64,000 bases of DNA from Halictus rubicundus. Its lineage: Eukaryota; Arthropoda; Insecta; Hymenoptera; Halictidae. Positions 12,017 to 22,500 of the stretch are shown here, piece by piece. The position numbers and the translations under genes are program-made. Numbering within the stretch: position 1 is the stretch's first letter; each line of letters opens with the position of its first letter. The notes below the pieces were generated by a model, which saw nothing but the letters and a program-made list of their open reading frames with translations, had not been told where the DNA came from and ran no database searches. The stretch covers positions 2,914,001 to 2,978,000 of the forward strand of contig NC_135157.1 of the NCBI RefSeq assembly GCF_050948215.1, written 5' to 3'.

Positions 12017-12888
12017 TTGCAAGTCATACTGATTTTTGACCAATTTTCAGAAAATTCTTGTTGGCAATTCGCGCCTGCGACCGATCACGTCTGCCGGAAA
12101 CTAATCAGCCGAGAGTTCGAATGTTCCAGCAGCAGTCCCGAGAAAGTAATTTTTCGTGTTTCGCGAAGTGGCCTAAGCACCGGATACCTCACGGACGTCG
12201 GTACCCGGAAGCTTCGCAGGAGCGAAAGAAAGAACGGTTTCAGGGGAAATGTAATTACCCCGAAGGGAGGGACATTACACCAGCGTCGTCGTTCGTCGAG
12301 AGGAAAAGTTTTTATTGCGAGTTCGCGTCCCGTGGCGTGTAACGTAGAACTTGGCAGAGGTAAGAAAGTCGTAGGGGGGGGGGGGTGACGACACGGTTTA
12401 AATTGCGGCCGACGACAGTCGGCGGCGAATTGGAGGTCGCACAGGTAACGAGACGACGACTGTGCAAGGCCGATGGAAGAGACGGCAAGACGCGGGCCGA
12501 CGCGTCGTGTCTGCGAAAAATCTCGCGGACGTATGACCGCTGGCCAACTCGCGCGTTACCGTCAAACTTCTAAATCGGCCTTAACGAAGGGTCACTCGTA
12601 ACTTTGCTCGTTTCGGCTGAAGCTCCGTTCTCCTCGACTCTTTTCCACCGGACAAGACCCCCTTCAATTTAACTGACCTACGCTCGCGTCGGTATTTACG
12701 TTGACCTTCTTACAGGATGTTACAGTTAACAATGGCGGACATAACTGTCCGACTTTGACTTTAACGTGTTCTTACGGTAGTATACAAGTCCCCAGTGATG
12801 AGACTACGGATCTTCGTGCATTTATGGTATGTGCAAATTTTTGAAACACGAATAAGCGTTCATATCACCAAAAATTAATAGTACCTTT
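12017..12888. other. GC-rich, CpG-rich stretch without a recognised gene
   Basis: The stretch 12040-12700 is clearly richer in GC and CpG than its surroundings and carries a G12 run at 12374-12385. Overlapping frames up to 123 codons are open in more than one frame, as expected of GC-rich non-coding DNA. A consensus-like GTAAGAAAG lies just before the G-run on the plus strand, but no convincing exon can be drawn. It could be a promoter or regulatory region. Confidence 0.3.
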
Positions 12889-13220
12889 AGGAGAGTCATT
12901 CAAATAGTAACCGAATTTTGTATAATAATCTTTATTTATTCCAATAGCCCAAGCAGAAGTTGAAGTACTGTGGTGAGATGACAAGATGAGCCGTGGGATG
13001 GCACAGTCGCGAGAGGGCTCCCTCGCTTGCATCCAATGAGTAGGCTTTGACGTCACACACTTTAGCCAATATTTCGGCTAGAACCGAAAATGCGTGTGGA
13101 ATGACCCAATCGGACGGCTTACATTTGCATTCCTGCAGCATTCCTTCCAGGGACCTTCTTGTGATCTCACCACAATAGACATGTTTTGCACTCATTGTCA
13201 GTCTGCATCGTGAGCCGTTC
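12887..13220 (-). mobile_element. Fragment of an unidentified TA-type transposon with an 87-codon frame
   Basis: The left end AGAGTCATTCAAATAGTAAC resembles terminal repeats of mariner-like insect elements. An ATG-initiated 87-codon minus-strand frame (12932-13195) begins MSAKHVYCGEITRRSLEGML and has a Cys/Trp-containing stretch CKCKPSDWVIPHAFSVLAEI. The protein looks coding by composition but I do not recognise it. The other end is cut by the mariner inserted at 13223. Confidence 0.4.
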
Positions 13221-13377
13221 TATTAAGTTGTTGCAATTGAAATGACCGTTTTTCACGTTTGAAACTTCTCGTCTTTGTAGTTTAGTTTTTCCACGATAGA
13301 AGTGTTGAAGTTGTACAATATGAAAAGTGCATATCTCGTGCATGAATCTGCGTGTATACGTGTATTGATATTGTACA

Positions 13378-14679
13378 GTGTACGTGATTCAAAATCGATT
13401 TTCGTTAACCATAGAAGAAAAGGAAATTCGCATAATTTGGTTGTACGAGTTCAAACTTGGACATACTGCGTCTGAAGCAGCGAAAAACATAAATGCTGCT
13501 GTTGATGAAGGTACAGCAAATGATCGGGCCATATGGCGTTGGCTTGAAAAATTTCGTTCCGGTGATACAAATTTGGAAAATTAGCATCGTGGTCATAAGT
13601 CTGCAGCTATTAAAGATTCAGGTTTAACACGTTGAATGCCACGTCACCCATATGTGGGTGACGGAATTATTTGTGCAGGTTTTAAAATGAATTTTTACGT
13701 TGATATATTCATTCTACTAAACTTGATTAGGATCTGTAACATGCAAGAAAGTTGGAGGATTACTCGGTATCATAGATTTAATTTTTTGCAATTTTTATTT
13801 CATTAAACAACTTACTTTGATTTTATGGAATTTTTGAGGTTTCTAGTTTGGCGTTCAAAGTGTTAAAAGAGATAGTTGAAAGGGATTCACGCCTAACTGT
13901 TCAGGAAATCGCGGAGAGAACCAAGATACACTACTCAACTGCCTCCGTTCACTGTCACTGTTCAACTGGCTTTAGGAAAAGTAAAACAGTTAGATAAATG
14001 GGTCCCACATGAACTCACTGAAAGAAACAAGATGTGCCGTCAGGAGATCAGTTCTTTGTTACTTTTTCCACAGAATAATTGAGACATATTAAACAGGATA
14101 ATTACCTGTGATGAAAACTGGATTCTCTACGACAATCGACGACGTTCTGCACAGTGGCTAGACGCAGATGAAACTATAAAACATATGCCGAAATCGAACC
14201 TTCATCCGCGTAAGACATTGGTGTCTGTATGGCGGTCAGCAAAGGGTGTCGTACATTACTCATTTTTAAAAGAAGGTGAAACCATAAATGCTGATAAATA
14301 CTGTCAGGAAATTGATATAATGTACGAAAAACTGCGTGTTCAACAGCCAGTATTAGATAATAGACGTTGTGTATTATTGCTTCACGATAATGCTCGACCA
14401 CATATTGCGAAACAAACTGTAAAATAATTAGCAGAGTTGAAGTGTGAAATTCTCCCTCATCCTCCTTACTCGCCTGACCTGTCACCTAGTGATTACCATT
14501 TTGTCAAGCACCTAGATGAGTTTTTGAATGGAAAAATATTCAAAGAGGAATCTGCTGTAAAAACTGCATTTGATGAATTTATTGCCTTACGTTTATTAAA
14601 TTTCTACCAGAAATGCATCGGGGTACTTCTATCACGATGGAAGAAGTGCACTGATGTCGATGGAAATTATTTCAATTAA
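13378..14679 (+). pseudogene. Mariner transposase, inactivated
   Basis: Transposase that would bind the terminal repeats and move the element by a DDD-type cut-and-paste reaction. The N-terminal helix-turn-helix region is visible (EIRIIWLYEFKLGHTASEAA, then TANDRAIWRWLEKF). The catalytic domain keeps all three acidic residues: TCDENW with D at 14110, LLHDNARPH with D at 14386, and SPDLSPSDYHF with D at 14491. The last two are 34 residues apart, the D34D signature of mariner. It is dead: in-frame stops after NLEN (13582), after PQNN (about 14080) and after KQTVK (14425), a frameshift near 13960, and the nested MITE at 13624-13866. The true start is unclear. Confidence 0.93.
13624..13866 (+). 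mobile_element. TTAA-flanked MITE inserted in the mariner gene (239 bp)
   Basis: TTAA at 13624-13627 and 13863-13866 flank an element starting CACGTTGAATGCCA and ending TGGCGTTCAAAGTG, imperfect inverted repeats. Near the left end is the near-palindrome CGTCACCCATATGTGGGTGA. Taking out the element and one TTAA restores the transposase frame at this point (Gly-Leu-Lys-Glu), which shows the insertion site to the base. TTAA duplication is the hallmark of piggyBac-type transposition. Other copies are at 19269-19511 (reverse), 57866-58108 and 48412-48639 (diverged). Confidence 0.92.
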
Positions 14680-14871
14680 CGGAATATGAATAAAGTTTGT
14701 AAAATAAAAGTTTACGTTAAAGATTCAAAAACGGCCATTTCATTTGCAGCAACCTAATACCTAACTGTTTTCTCGACAGCTCGAATGATGAATGAGCGAG
14801 TAGGGCCAACTTTTCATAGAGATTTTACGCATTATACTATGCGACAAATATATTGCGTTCACAGTACATAG

Positions 14872-15940
14872 TAGAGTAAAGTAACCTAATAAAAGACCTC
14901 TCCTAATATGAGACCTCTGGTTATCTTCGACACAGAACTCTTGAATGTATTGTAGCGATGCTGTTTTGTTCCGTAACAAAGCATTCGTTAGTTTTATCAC
15001 CTCATTGGCGTTGAAAGCAAATAGCATTTCGGGAGAGCATATTGTGAAATGGGTTACTGAAAGTTTTCTGAAGTGTCCGGTTAAAAATAACTTCCACAAT
15101 GGTAAATGTATTATCATTTTCATGAATACTGTTGTATAGTGCGTGCAATGAAGTTTAAGATTTCATAGTTCTTTATCATTAAATAGTGTACATTTAAACC
15201 AAGTAATTTTTAATAAAAGTGTTCTTGATCGAGAGTCCAAGATTTCATAGTTCTTTATCATTAAATAGTATACATTTGAACCAAGTAATTTTTAATAAAA
15301 GTATTCTTGATCGAGAGTTCAAGCTTTCATAGTTCTTTATCATTAAATAGTGTACATTTAAACCAAGTAATTTTTAATGAAAGTGTTCTTGATCGAGAGT
15401 TCAAGATTTCATAGTTCTTTATCATTAAATAGTGTACATTTAAACCAAGTAATTTTAAATAAAAGTGTTCTTGATCGAGAGTTCAAGATTTCATGGTTCT
15501 TTATCATTAAATAGTGTACATTTAAACCAAGTAATTTTTAATAAAAGTGTTCTTGATTGAGAGTCCAAGATTTCATAGTTCTTTATCATTAAATAGTATA
15601 CATTTAAACCAAGTAATTTTTAATAAAAGTATTCTTGATCGAGAGTTCAAGCTTTCATAGTTCTTTATCATTAAATAGTGTACATTTAAACCAAGTAATT
15701 TTTAATGAAAGTGTTCTTGATCGAGAGTTCAAGATTTCATAGTTCTTTATCATTACATAGTATACATTTAAACCAAGTAATTTTAAAGAAAAGTGTTCTT
15801 GATCGAGAGTTCAAGCTTTCATAGTTCTTTATCATTAAATAGTGTACATTTAAACCAAGTAATTTTTAATAAAAGTGTTCTTGATCGAGAGTTATCATTA
15901 AAAAAGAAAAATGGGTCTCATATTAGTCTACTTTACCCTA
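14872..15940. mobile_element. TA-flanked element (GGGTAAAGTA ends) carrying a satellite array
   Basis: TA at 14872-14873 and 15939-15940 bracket inverted ends: left GAGTAAAGTAACCTAATAAA, right, reversed, GGGTAAAGTAGACTAATATG; both run on to GAGACC nearby. Length is 1065 bp. The left part (14945-15139) has a short open frame containing NSISGEHIVKWVTESF that may be a coding remnant. Most of the interior is the 82-bp tandem array. Ends beginning GGGTAA after TA also occur at 29402 and 59409. Confidence 0.65.
15157..15893 (+). repeat. 82-bp satellite array, nine units, higher-order period 328 bp
   Basis: Nine units of 82 bp begin at 15157, 15239, 15321, 15403, 15485, 15567, 15649, 15731 and 15813. 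The unit includes AAGATTTCATAGTTCTTTAT, CATTAAATAGTGTACATT and GTTCTTGATCGAGAG. Variants recur every four units: units 1 and 5 end in GAGTCC, units 2 and 6 have GTATAC and AGTATTC, units 3 and 7 start AAGCTTTCAT and have TAATGAAAG, units 4 and 8 have AATTTTAAA. So a block of four was duplicated. Confidence 0.95.
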
Positions 15941-16858
15941 TTCAAGTAGTAAGAAAAGTACGAAACTGTTCGATCTGTGGAAAAGTGATGTCGTTTACCA
16001 TCCCCAAAAGAATCTTCCCGCGAGAAGGTGAAATTATTCAAGAACAGCCCGCGTACAATGCGTCAAAGTGAGAAAGCCCTAAAATTAGGAACGGTATCTT
16101 GAAACGGCAAATTCAAATACGCGTTGAACAGCATTACCACCGACTCGGCTTCGTTAACACGCTGAAATCCGCACGACACAGAAATCCATCCTCCTCTAGT
16201 TCCAAACTCGACATCATCGAGCCATCAAGCTCGCGCGAGCCGTACACGGAACTGATTGTTTCGCGCATCCCGAGTGGAAGCGCGAGACTGCTTGCGCGAC
16301 TCGCAATTCCGCGGATTAGCCTAATAATTCCGAACCGGCGGGGCGTATTGTCATTGACATCAATGATTCACGGCCGCGCTGATTGACGAACGAAGGAAGG
16401 TCGAGAGGGTACGGGGCGTCTAGTTTACGAGTAATTAGAAAAAAAGTTACCGGCCTCTGGTCTCGTTACCACCGGATCCCCCGGGGGAGATCAAGCGCAC
16501 CCGTTTAACGAACTGCGGTTCCAGGAGGTTCCGTTTTCTTCGTTATCGTGCACCGAAACGGGATCCCTGGTCCAGGTCCAGGGCCCCCGGGGGGGGGGGG
16601 GCGTACGGTGGCAAGGTTGGAGAGAGAATTCGATCGCGTTTCTATCCGGCTACTGCTTATTCCGTCTTCAACCGGCTGTGATCTCATTAACGTGCTCGAG
16701 TGGCTTCGACTGCTTAAAATTGTCCCACATTTCATAATGATACTCCCGTAGCCTGGTAACCGTGCTCGCGAACAAGCAATTAAAAAAGGTTCCATCCGTG
16801 CAATTAGGACCCGCCGATTGCGACCCCTTCGAAGGGCTACTTGGCCCGCTTGCGTGCT

Positions 16859-16907
<49 letters not shown>

Positions 16908-17971
16908 TTTCTCTCTGGCCCATCGGATCAGCCGGAGAGAAAGAATTAAAAAGGAAAAGACGCCATCCGTGTCGGCGCTCTATAGCCCAACGGCGTCGAT
17001 CCATTCAGCCCACTTCTGTTCCAGTTTCCGCAGCTACGACGAGGAAGAACTCGCCCGGGATCCCGCCTAGAATCTGTAGTTTACAGCCGAGCGATCTCTC
17101 TAAGTCGCGGGAGAACGTTATCGTGCACAAGAGGAGTGGGGACGGGGGAGGAAGAGGGCACACAGTTCCCCCTTTCAAAACTTGCGAATCTCTTCCCGAT
17201 GCTGCACCGGGACCTCCGCCGCTCGACCGGGAATTTTATTTAAGCGACACTCGCAAGATGTTCTCCTCTTAAATTACGCCGAGTCACCTCACCCCACGAT
17301 AACAGTCAAACTACTCGAGTTCTTCCAAATTGAATGTCCTTAGGGTTGATCGTGAAGCTCGACCGAGGCGAGCTACCGCTTCCTACCGACGACGTCCTCG
17401 CGTCTTCATCTCACGGTGCATGTATCCTGTTGCGTCCGTATACTATAATTCGTATTTTGCGGTCTCGTATATCTCGCTACGTTTATTCGGTATGATACCT
17501 CGGGACGTTGCGCTCTGCTGAGAAATTAATCGTGCCGCGAGGAAGGATCCCGTTTTGCGTCGACGATGAATTTTGCATTGTGTGTTCGGAAAGCTCGGGG
17601 AAATCGTGCGCGATAGAGTTTAAGAGGACAGTCCTTTATTTCACTGATCTGTCTTTGAGAACTGTGAAGGAGTATTATTATAATTCGCGCCTTGATTCGG
17701 CAGTCATCTGATGTGAGCTCCCGAGTGAAGGGGGGGCTAGATGCGTGCGCAAACAAACAATAGACAACTCTAGAATATGGCGATTATTTACGCAGAACGT
17801 GCAGAGCACGTGTTGGTGTAATCGAATGTAATCGTTACGATAATAAATGCACACGTTAAAATATATCTACACGCATCAACTCTAACAAGAACTATTTCTT
17901 TTTCTAAAATGGCCGTTTTGTCGTTTACTTTATGAACTGGAATAAAATTGAATGTCTGCGCACCGGCAATG
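15941..17971. other. GC-rich region with microsatellite; no gene recognised
   Basis: The stretch is CpG-rich from about 16100 to 17760. It contains a (CT)n run at 16862-16905 and a G13 run at 16589-16601 next to CCCCC. Open frames up to 143 codons appear in several overlapping frames, and one runs through the CT repeat giving a Ser-Leu tract, so these are not evidence of genes. It may be the promoter or 5' region of a host gene, but I cannot draw an exon. Confidence 0.35.
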
Positions 17972-18710
17972 TACAGGGTGTTCATTTGAAAACTTTCCAG
18001 CCGAATATCTCGAAAAGTATGAAAGATATTAAAAACGTGTAAAATACGTTTCCAAGGATTTCGAGGGGGAAAGAGGGGGGTAGTGTCAGGTTTTTATTTG
18101 GGTGGTGTTTTCAAGGTCATTTGAAGGTCAACTTTGTTTTTTCCACTGGAAACCTATATTTATTACTATGGGGTCTTATTGTACGTAAAAAGATCAGCAA
18201 TTTTCGTAGAATATATTTTTTTTACCTGCGCACTAGTTTCGGAGATATTTAAAGAGAAGTAGAGCGAGTCATACTTATACTGCGAGAAAGTTTGTAATTT
18301 CTTTGTAACTATAACAAATTTTCTAAATGTTCTCCGTTGTTTTCTAAACAATAATACAGACGATTCTAAAATTCTAAACGAATATTTTTGAAGGTATCTG
18401 TTGGAATAGCTCTACATTCCTGTACAATTCTGAGACGCAAATCGTTGACGCTTTCTGGTTGTGTTTTATAAACAAAAGACTTTAAGTGTCCCCACAAAAA
18501 GAAGTCGACTGGAGTTAGATCTGGTGATCTTGGTGGCCACTCAATAACACCTCTTTTACCGATCCATCTTAGTAAGAATCGATTGTTTAACCACTGTTCG
18601 TGCTAGTACAACTGGGAAACATCAACGATTTGCGTCAAAGAATTTCACACAATAATATAATAACAATACTTCTCCTTAAATATCTCCGAAACTAGTGCGC
18701 GTGTTTTACA
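17972..18710 (-). mobile_element. Internally deleted IS630/Tc1/mariner-superfamily element, one end lost
   Basis: The left end TACAGGGTGTTCATTTGAAA and following GAATATCTCGAAAAG are a terminal repeat. Long inverted arms follow: GCGCACTAGTTTCGGAGATA at 18227-18246 faces TATCTCCGAAACTAGTGCGC at 18681-18700. Between the arms lies a transposase remnant. The matching outer right end is missing; sequence after 18710 is unrelated. Confidence 0.7.
18309..18620 (-). pseudogene. DDE transposase C-terminal fragment
   Basis: On the minus strand the frame reads WIGKRGVIEWPPRSPDLTPV followed by DFFLWGHLKSFVY. This is the signature around the last catalytic residue in one insect group of IS630/Tc1/mariner (DDE_3) transposases, where SPDLTP(L)DFFLWG is strongly conserved. 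It ends NRLYYCLENNGEHLENLL and a stop at 18309, the expected C-terminus. In-frame stops occur just upstream (before HEQWLNN) and after IRLEF, and the first two thirds of the gene are absent. Confidence 0.8.
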
Positions 18711-19268
18711 CTTGTTGTTGTTGTTGTTTCCTCCGCAGCCTGGCCGTGACCGTAGTGTAAATAAGTTATATCGTTGTATCGATATATCGTATAGTCATAT
18801 TGTGTTATAGTTCTATATTAGTTCTCTGGATTCCGGGTTTCCCATTGTGTTCTGGGTCGGAATATAAACAAGGCACCGAAGCATTGTGCCCCGTGGTCGT
18901 GACTGAGGTTTGCCAATCGGCACGAAGGGCCGCTATGACCTAGGGACAAAAAAGTCAGTAATCACACCGAAAAAAAGGTCGTGATCGAGGTTTGCCGATC
19001 GGCGCGAGGTTTGCCGCGCAGCCATTGGGGAACAATGTCTCTTGCGGGCATTCTTGTTTGAGCTCTTGCGGTGATAGAACGGAAAATAAAATAAAGTGTG
19101 TTCCAGTGAACCAGCCGTTTCATGTAAACCCATTTCCTCTCGAGAACAGTGTGTATCTCAAACTTGACCACTTACCAACAACATGCTTCAAGAAAATTAC
19201 AAAGGAGCTCGAAAAATTTCGTTTGAATAATAATCTCCAAAAGAAGTTATTAGTTTACGTTACTGGTA
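18711..19268. other. Unassigned, possible transposon remnant
   Basis: The stretch begins with a (TTG)n-like run and includes the imperfect direct repeats GAGGTTTGCCAATCGGCACG and GAGGTTTGCCGATCGGCGCG at about 18905 and 18986. An ATG-initiated frame of 106 codons (18992-19312) has no recognised motif and runs into the MITE, so it is not supported as a gene. Confidence 0.35.
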
Positions 19269-19511
19269 TTAATACTTTGATCGCCAAACTAGAAACCCCC
19301 AAAATTCCATAAAATCAAAGTAAGTTATTTAATGAAATAAAAATTGAAAAAAATTAAATGTATGATACTGAGTAGTCCTCCAACTTTCTTGCATGTTGCA
19401 GATCCTAAACAAATTTGGCACAATTAATATATCAACGTAAAAATTCATTTTAAAACTTGGACAAATAATTCCGTCACCCACATATGGGTGACGTGGCATT
19501 CAACGTGTTAA
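19269..19511 (-). mobile_element. TTAA MITE, reverse copy
   Basis: TTAA at 19269-19272 and 19508-19511. Left end TACTTTGATCGCCAAACTAG, right end GGCATTCAACGTG. It carries CGTCACCCACATATGGGTGA, the reverse of the palindrome in the mariner-borne copy, and matches that copy along its length. There is no coding capacity. Confidence 0.9.
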
Positions 19512-22500
19512 AGTTCACAATCGAAGGTCAGAATTAAACACGTATCCAATCGTATGACTAAAATTACTCAAATCACATTTATTAGTGACATTAACCATTT
19601 GTGTCTTGCAGCATATTCTATGCAGAGTTCTACGCCTATGCCAGAATCATTTCTGACTCACACCGATATTTCGCTAATACGTCATACTTCGAATGTACCG
19701 GTAAACTATAAAGTGGTCGGCCGAGCAGCGATACAATCCTTCAGCAGTTGTTCGAGCAGGACAACTTCAGACGAAGGGGTGGGGATAGGGATTCTCTTAT
19801 TTCGAAATAAAAAACGTGATTTTGTATCGGAATAAAATTGCACATATTGACGGTCGCGCTCGAGCTAATCTCCACCGCTACCGCAACGGGTCACGAATGA
19901 CTCCGCCATAGCATACGGAGGGTTAAATCGAAATGAATTAAAATAACCTAGCAACGTTAACGAAAAATGACATCACAATTTATGAGAAACTATTAAGTTG
20001 ACCCAAATATTTGTTTAATTTTCAACTAATTTGGACAATGCATTTAACATAAAATTTATAATATGTTATCTAAAATAAATGAACGCTCGGGGACTAATAA
20101 AACATTAACAGAAATACAATCGCGATGTTTGCGTACGGCCATGTCATCTAACATCAAGCACGCAAATCACGGAAAAACACTTGTTGTACAAGCGAATACC
20201 AGAAACAACAAAGTGAACTATCTCTGTCCACGAATTATAAATTTTCAGATGCTAGAAACTAATCGCCGATATGCAACGCGTCTAGTTGCGGTTATTATTC
20301 GGTTCATAGCGAACGGCGGTTCTCTAAAATCGCATAGTCTGCACAGTCACGTGTAAACGCGACCAAAGCCTGACCAATGCTCATGGAAAGATCAGCTGCA
20401 TACCATAACGCGGTCTTTCGGGGACCGAGCATATTCGGGATGGTCGAGTTTCGATTATGCGTCTGTTTTCCGACACGCGCACCTATATAAATCCAGAATT
20501 GCATCGCGAATGCATAGAGAATACCAATCCCGAGGCCAGCGGGATGTTATCTCTGTTATATCAATGCGGGGATCGAACGGTGTACCGTCCCCCGATCGTT
20601 CATCAGCCCTCTGGCAATTTCGCTTGGTCGCAAACGATTACAGACGGATCCTCTCGTTGCAAGCCATTTCGTCTTCGCTGGCCGGGGAACTTCGAATTGT
20701 TCCAATTAAACTTGATTCCTGCAATGCCGCCGCGACAACGATGGAAACGCCATTCGGACGCTGACCTTTATCCTGACGATGGTCCTCGAAAAAGTTTCGA
20801 CGATCCATAGTCGCGCTCCGAACTATTCGACAGCGTGGGTCGACAACCGATCGCAAAGAGCGGTAATTACGCTTGCCTGATTACGTGCACGTGACAGCGA
20901 AAACTGTTAATTTGTTCGATTTCTATTGGATGCTTCTCTTTATAGCAAAAATTCTGTAATAGTTAGCCCACCATACCAGTTTACAATTTATTTAATATTG
21001 TTGGTGGGTTTACAATTTTTGCAAGTTAAGTACAATCTATTTACAATGAAGGATAACCACCAAATTTCCAATTTCAACGTCTACACAAAAGTATTTGCTT
21101 CATACCAGGCCACCGTCGAGTTTAACGAGCTTCAGCTTGCGAAAGAATGATACGAGAGAAAAACGGTTTGCAAGCGAGACGCGTAAGTGGAAATGCTGGT
21201 TGGATTTAGACAAGTCATTATATTTTATATTCACTATATTTGTGCAGAGATCGAAGTAAACTAGTTCTTTGAAACATTCTGTTCGAGTGTTCGTGCTTCA
21301 AGAAATCTGCGCCCCCTCGATTTTGTAACCCAATGCAAGCGATAACGCGGATGTTAGGGTCGCATACTGGTTCCGAAGGATAGGACAGAAGGACAGGGAG
21401 TACTCAATTAACAACAGATTATGTAATTTGGAGCAATGCAGCGTGCCAAGGGGAAAACGTCGATCACGTTCCAGGCGAAACTTCCTTAATCTCTACCTGG
21501 GCCTTATTGACATGCGGATAATTGGGCGACGTAATTCACGTGGGTCGCTTAATATGCCATAATCACCTTGCTCGCCCTAATGGCTGCGATGCGCTGTCGG
21601 ATCAGTCCGTTTAACCACACTGGTTAGTACCTCTGTTTCGCACCTCGAAATGGTTGCGTGTCTGACCCTGTTCTAGGAAAAACTACTTATTTCATGTGCT
21701 TATTTCTCCTTCCGCCTCTTTACTTACACGTTTTATGCTAAAGCCGTTGTTGTATAATATATTATGCATGACTTGCTTCGCGCTAATCTAGTCTGGCACT
21801 ACCTCTGATGCCCATCCCATGCTGTTCCAGCAATTACTCGCAATTCCGACACACTGCTCATCAGTTTTAAGCAGCCTTATCCTACACATCAACTTTGTGC
21901 TTAACTCTCGTTTTGCTGCTTTCAGCAATCCTCCTGTTATGCTTTGTCGTTTTGAATACACTACGAGATTATTTTTTTCCGCACGAGTAATTTCAATCTA
22001 ACGATGTACCATATGCAAAATACCTGCGAAATTGCACATAATCGCAATTAACTATGCACGTTATTGATAGGTTTTTTCGTTTTTCTAATGTGATTATTAA
22101 TCTAGTATAAAAAAAGACAGAAACAAATGACGAGAATAATGAATGTAGCTGCGACATCGAACGCTTCCACGCGCCAAGTTTTTGTATCACGTTATCCACT
22201 GTAATCTGTTGTATTTCTTAAAGTTTAACACAAAATGTATACCTTTCTGTTTATTAAACGTGTTCTGCTATATTCAAAAAGAGTTTTGACATTACAAGAA
22301 CACTACCAGGAAATTGTTAAACAATTTAGTAATGAAACACTGATGCATTACAGTCTACTTTACAACCTTTCCATATATGAAATAGTCTGACTTTCTCAAG
22401 TGTAACATTTTCTCTTCCAAACGTTTCAAGTCGTTCAAATAATTTGACCGGTACTATAACATATGTAAACAATAACAAATATATTATACACAATAATTTT

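Larger units (their letters stand above)
13221..14759 (+). mobile_element. Mariner element (cecropia/Hsmar1-type), 1535 bp including a nested MITE
   Basis: TA duplications at 13221-13222 and 14758-14759 bracket inverted terminal repeats. The left starts TTAAGTTGTTGCAATTGAAA and the right, reversed, TTAGGTTGCTGCAAATGAAA; both continue into TGRCCGTTTTT. These ends resemble the TTAGGTTGGTGCAA terminus of Hsmar1-type mariners. Without the 239-bp MITE inside it, the element is 1296 bp, the usual mariner length. It holds one transposase pseudogene. Confidence 0.95.

Noticed and set aside
15157..15893. CRISPR-like appearance of regularly spaced repeats
   Set aside because: The 82-bp units are contiguous without unique spacers and the context is eukaryotic; this is a satellite array.
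16762..17272. Overlapping plus-strand frames of 102 and 143 codons
   Set aside because: They run through the CT microsatellite (Ser-Leu tract) and have no domain; both frames cannot be coding.
20457..20810. 117-codon plus-strand frame with proline-rich start
   Set aside because: Two other frames are also open here and no domain or splice signal supports it.
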